This document shows, piece after piece, positions 60,848 through 64,000 of a stretch of 64,000 nt of DNA. The notes beneath the pieces are model-generated. The model worked only from the letters and a program-made list of their open reading frames with translations, was not told where the DNA came from and made no database searches. Origin of the DNA: Sporisorium sorghi (taxonomy: Eukaryota > Basidiomycota > Ustilaginomycetes > Ustilaginales > Ustilaginaceae). The stretch is taken from assembly GCA_023212695.1 (NCBI GenBank), contig JALCCG010000081.1:1-64000 (forward strand). The letters run 5' to 3'. Position numbers and translations under genes: made by a program. How positions within the stretch are numbered: position 1 is the first letter of the stretch; every line of letters starts with the position of its first letter.

Positions 60848-63304
60848 TTATTCGGTTTCGGCTGATGCGGCCGTAACGCTCTCGTTCTTGTTCACAACCA
60901 GTTCGCCGTTCGCCTCATCAATGATGAGCGAATCACCTTTGGTAATGTTGCCTCTCAGCAGCTCTTCGGAGAGACGATCCTCGATATGCTTCTGGATAGC
61001 CCGGCGTAATGGACGGGCACCGAAGGCAGGATCGTAGCCTTCCTTCGCAATGAAGGTCTTCGCTTTGTCTGTAAGCTCGAATTGAACCTCGAACTCAAGC
61101 AGACGCTTGCGCAGCTCATCGGACATCAATGTCACGATTTCGGCAATGTGTTTCTCTTCCAGAGAGTGGAACACAATGATCTCATCGATCCGGTTCAGGA
61201 ATTCTGGACGGAAGCTCTTCTTGAGCTCATCCATCACTTTGCCCTTCATGTTGTTATAATCGCGGCCTGAATCACTCACAGCGGTAAAGCCCAGCGTCGA
61301 GTTCTTTTTAATCGCTTCTGCACCCACGTTGGACGTCAGGATGATCAGCGTGTTCCGGAAGTCCACGACACGGCCTTTCGAATCAGTTAGACGACCATCT
61401 TCCAGTACCTGAAGCAGAATGTTAAATACCTCAGGATGCGCCTTCTCAATTTCGTCGAGAAGAACAACGGAATACGGCTTGCGGCGAACCTTCTCGGTCA
61501 ACTGGCCGCCCTCTTCATAGCCGACATATCCCGGAGGCGCCCCGACGAGACGTGACGTGGAGTGTTTCTCCATATACTCGGACATATCGATCCGCACGAC
61601 CGCATTCTCATCACCGAACATCGCTTCTGCAAGCGCGCGTGCCAGCTCGGTTTTACCTACCCCGGTAGGACCGAGGAAGATGAAGGAGCCCATTGGGCGC
61701 TTCGGATCTTTCAGTCCTGCACGTGCCCGGCGAACCGCACGGCTGACTGCTTTTACAGCTTCCTCTTGGCCGATGACACGGCTGTGCAGGATTTCTTCCA
61801 GATTCAGAAGACGCTCGGTCTCTTCTTCCTTCAGTTTATTCACAGGAATACCGGTCCAGTTGGCCACCACATCAGCGATATCCTCTGGAGTCACTTCGGA
61901 ATCGGTACGGCCTTGCTTCTCTTTCCATTGGTTCTTCGTGATTTCGAGTTCTTCACGCAGCTTTTGCTCCGTATCGCGCAGTGCGGCTGCTTTCTCGAAT
62001 TCCTGGCTTTGGACTGCTGCGTCCTTCTCTTTGCGGATATCCTCCAGATGTGCTTCCTGATCCTTCAGATTTGGCGGTATAGTATACGTATGAAGGCGAA
62101 CTTTCGAACCGGCCTCATCGATCAGATCAATTGCTTTATCCGGCAGGAAACGGTCGGTGATATAGCGGTCGGACAATTTCACTGCCTGCTCTATCGCTTC
62201 ATCCGTAATCTTCACACGGTGATGCGCTTCGTAACGGTCACGCAGTCCATACAGAATCTGAATGGCTTCCTCAGGCGATGGTTGGTCAACCGTAATCGGC
62301 TGGAACCGGCGCTCAAGGGCAGCATCTTTTTCAATGTATTTACGGTATTCGTCCAGCGTGGTTGCCCCGATGCACTGAAGCTCACCGCGTGCCAATGAAG
62401 GCTTAAGGATGTTGGAAGCGTCAATCGCTCCTTCTGCTCCGCCCGCACCAATCAGGGTATGCAGCTCATCAATGAACAGAACGATGTTGCCGGCTTGGCG
62501 AATCTCATCCATGATTTTCTTCAGACGATCCTCAAACTCGCCGCGGTATTTCGTACCCGCTACAACAGAACCCATATCGAGCGTCATAACGCGCTTATCG
62601 CGCAGCGTCTCCGGAATCTCATTGTTAATGATGCGCTGTGCTAAACCTTCGGCAATGGCTGTTTTACCTACTCCAGGCTCACCAATCAATACGGGGTTGT
62701 TCTTCGTACGACGGCTCAGCACCTGGATGACGCGCTCAATTTCCTTGCTGCGGCCAATGACCGGATCGAGGTTGCCTTCTTTGGCAATGGCGGTCAGGTC
62801 ACGAGCAAGACTGTCCAGCGTAGGCGTGCTCACGTTCTGCGGCGTACCGTGATGGCTGGATACCGCCTCGCTGCTGCCAAGAAGCTGCAGAACCTGCTGA
62901 CGGGCTTTGTTCAGGCTGATGCCCAGGTTGTTCAGCACGCGTGCTGCAACCCCTTCACCCTCACGAATCAGTCCCAGTAAAATGTGCTCCGTACCCACAT
63001 ACGTGTGACCGAGCTTTCGGGCTTCGTCCATGGAGAGCTCAATTACTTTTTTCGCTCTAGGCGTATAAGCAATGTTAGTTGGCTGCTCCTGTCCGCGTCC
63101 GATTAAAGTCTCCACTTCGTCCTGGATTTTCTCCAGACCCAGTCCAAGTCCGATCAGCGCTTTGGCTGCAATGCCGTCTCCTTCACGAATAAGTCCAAGC
63201 AGGATATGTTCTGTGCCGATATTGTTGTGACCCAGACGTACCGCTTCTTCCTGAGCCAATGCAAGCACCTTTTGTGCACGTTCCGTAAATCTGCCAAACA
63301 TCAT
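60848..63304 (-). CDS. clpC: ATP-dependent Clp protease ATP-binding subunit ClpC
   Basis: An 818-residue Hsp100 unfoldase. The N-domain has two Clp_N repeats (about 1-145); AAA1 contains GEPGVGKT (about 211-218), the UVR motif lies near 420-455, and AAA2 contains [11 protein letters not shown] (about 545). It feeds ClpP with proteins marked by arginine phosphorylation from McsB. The start is ATG 63304 ([12 protein letters not shown]) with GGAGGTG upstream; the open frame reaches 63388. Belongs to ctsR-mcsA-mcsB-clpC. Confidence 0.97.
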   Translation of the reverse strand: MMFGRFTERAQKVLALAQEEAVRLGHNNIGTEHILLGLIREGDGIAAKALIGLGLGLEKIQDEVETLIGRGQEQPTNIAYTPRAKKVIELSMDEARKLGHTYVGTEHILLGLIREGEGVAARVLNNLGISLNKARQQVLQLLGSSEAVSSHHGTPQNVSTPTLDSLARDLTAIAKEGNLDPVIGRSKEIERVIQVLSRRTKNNPVLIGEPGVGKTAIAEGLAQRIINNEIPETLRDKRVMTLDMGSVVAGTKYRGEFEDRLKKIMDEIRQAGNIVLFIDELHTLIGAGGAEGAIDASNILKPSLARGELQCIGATTLDEYRKYIEKDAALERRFQPITVDQPSPEEAIQILYGLRDRYEAHHRVKITDEAIEQAVKLSDRYITDRFLPDKAIDLIDEAGSKVRLHTYTIPPNLKDQEAHLEDIRKEKDAAVQSQEFEKAAALRDTEQKLREELEITKNQWKEKQGRTDSEVTPEDIADVVANWTGIPVNKLKEEETERLLNLEEILHSRVIGQEEAVKAVSRAVRRARAGLKDPKRPMGSFIFLGPTGVGKTELARALAEAMFGDENAVVRIDMSEYMEKHSTSRLVGAPPGYVGYEEGGQLTEKVRRKPYSVVLLDEIEKAHPEVFNILLQVLEDGRLTDSKGRVVDFRNTLIILTSNVGAEAIKKNSTLGFTAVSDSGRDYNNMKGKVMDELKKSFRPEFLNRIDEIIVFHSLEEKHIAEIVTLMSDELRKRLLEFEVQFELTDKAKTFIAKEGYDPAFGARPLRRAIQKHIEDRLSEELLRGNITKGDSLIIDEANGELVVNKNESVTAASAETE

Positions 63305-63413
63305 AGTATTGCACCTCCACGTTTCAATTAATATATTTAACCTCGCGGATTTCGGTGTATCGCCAGTTATTGCGACGTTTCCGTTCATCCATTAGTAAAA
63401 CGAGAATCAATCC

Positions 63414-64000
63414 TTAATGGTTACCTAATGTTTCTCTGATGAGTTTAGCCCTGTACATATCTCGTTCGGAAGGATGCATGCCCTCTCCAAAGGTTTTTTG
63501 CAGAAAACCCGGCTGTGTCTTCACATTCAGCTCATTCATTACCGGAATTTCCGGACCTTCCAGGAGGCCGAGATCCACCCCAAGTCGAACGTCGGACAAG
63601 CGTTGGGCTGCTTCCTTGGAATCCATTACTGCCGCGTAGGACAGTATGCCGTAAGAGCGCATCACCCGGTCCGTAATACGGAGCTTGGAGTCACCCAAGA
63701 GCCGCGCTCTGGCATTCTTCTCATGCTCGATGATCTGCAGGGCGACGCTGTGAAGATTCTCGATGATCTCCGCCTCGGTTTGACCGAGCGTTATCTGATT
63801 CGAGATTTGAAACAGGTTGCCTAATGCTTCGCTGCCTTCACCATAAATTCCTCTTACGGTCAGACCCACCTGCGATACAGCCGAAAGAATTCGATTGATC
63901 TGCTGCGTCATAACGAGAGCCGGCAGATGCATCATGACAGAGGCCCGAAGACCGGTACCGACATTCGTCGGACAGCTTGTGAGATAACCTCGTTTGTCAT
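63414..64000 (-). CDS. mcsB: Protein-arginine kinase McsB, C-terminal part
   Basis: About 195 residues of the C-terminal region of the arginine kinase, in frame to the window edge. The segment [20 protein letters not shown] is an ATP:guanido phosphotransferase signature (the Cys is the active-site residue), and the C-terminal domain follows ([15 protein letters not shown]). The gene starts to the right, outside the window. McsB marks proteins such as CtsR for ClpCP. Confidence 0.96.
   Translation of the reverse strand, partial: DKRGYLTSCPTNVGTGLRASVMMHLPALVMTQQINRILSAVSQVGLTVRGIYGEGSEALGNLFQISNQITLGQTEAEIIENLHSVALQIIEHEKNARARLLGDSKLRITDRVMRSYGILSYAAVMDSKEAAQRLSDVRLGVDLGLLEGPEIPVMNELNVKTQPGFLQKTFGEGMHPSERDMYRAKLIRETLGNH

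Overview
The window looks like a chromosomal segment of a spore-forming Firmicute, most likely Paenibacillus or a close relative. It carries sporulation and germination genes (pdaB, kbaA, gerD, cwlD, sigH, disA, a spoIIM-like gene) and the Bacillus-type gene order from the rrn-proximal cwlD/salA/gerD/kbaA/pdaB block through the S10-spc-alpha cluster, str operon, rpoBC, rplKAJL, nusG/secE, sigH, cysES, gltX, ispDF, disA, radA, clpC and mcsB. Start sites have strong AGGAGG-type ribosome binding sites and frequent TTG/GTG starts. The genus call is inference from gene order and protein flavour, not from a search.

Layout, left to right (nearly everything reads leftward). 1-340: the 5' end of a 16S rRNA gene with its leader and two promoters. 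343-5831: a small unknown gene, a spoIIM-like membrane protein, pdaB (+), kbaA, gerD (+), salA/mrp and cwlD. 5903-10108: an accessory block, cysH-sat for sulfate assimilation and a marR/MFS efflux pair, placed between cwlD and rpsI. 10423-28120: rpsI, rplM, truA, then the alpha, spc and S10 ribosomal protein genes, with secY, adk, map, infA and rpoA. The ECF transporter genes that usually lie between rplQ and truA are missing; a structured non-coding stretch is there instead. 28146-29234: a broken globin-coupled chemoreceptor (hemAT-like) gene. 29477-34226: tuf, fusA, rpsG, rpsL and an L7Ae-type protein. 34396-41981: rpoC, rpoB and a 300-nt rpoB leader. 42000-46403: a methyltransferase, rplL, rplJ, rplA, rplK, nusG, secE, rpmG. 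46495-52279: a possible small RNA, sigH, rae1, rlmB, mrnC, cysS, cysE and a cysteine T-box riboswitch. 52279-64000: gltX, ispF, ispD, yacL, a small (+) gene of unknown role, pssA, disA, radA, clpC and the C-terminal part of mcsB.

Most genes make the core machinery of transcription, translation, protein export and proteolysis, with the usual autogenous leaders (L13-type, L10-type) and a T-box that ties cysES expression to uncharged tRNA-Cys. Sulfate activation and reduction (sat, cysH) supply sulfide to the CysE branch.

The most unusual signal is a pair of about 124-bp intergenic elements (52021-52144 and 60518-60640). They share conserved flanks and can form the same RNA-like fold, although the arms of the long internal hairpin differ completely in sequence and one pair of the closing stem covaries. 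Other points worth checking are a promoter-plus-terminator small RNA candidate at 46495-46614, the structured 12457-12650 region, and a hairpin that both resembles a terminator and buries the cwlD ribosome binding site.
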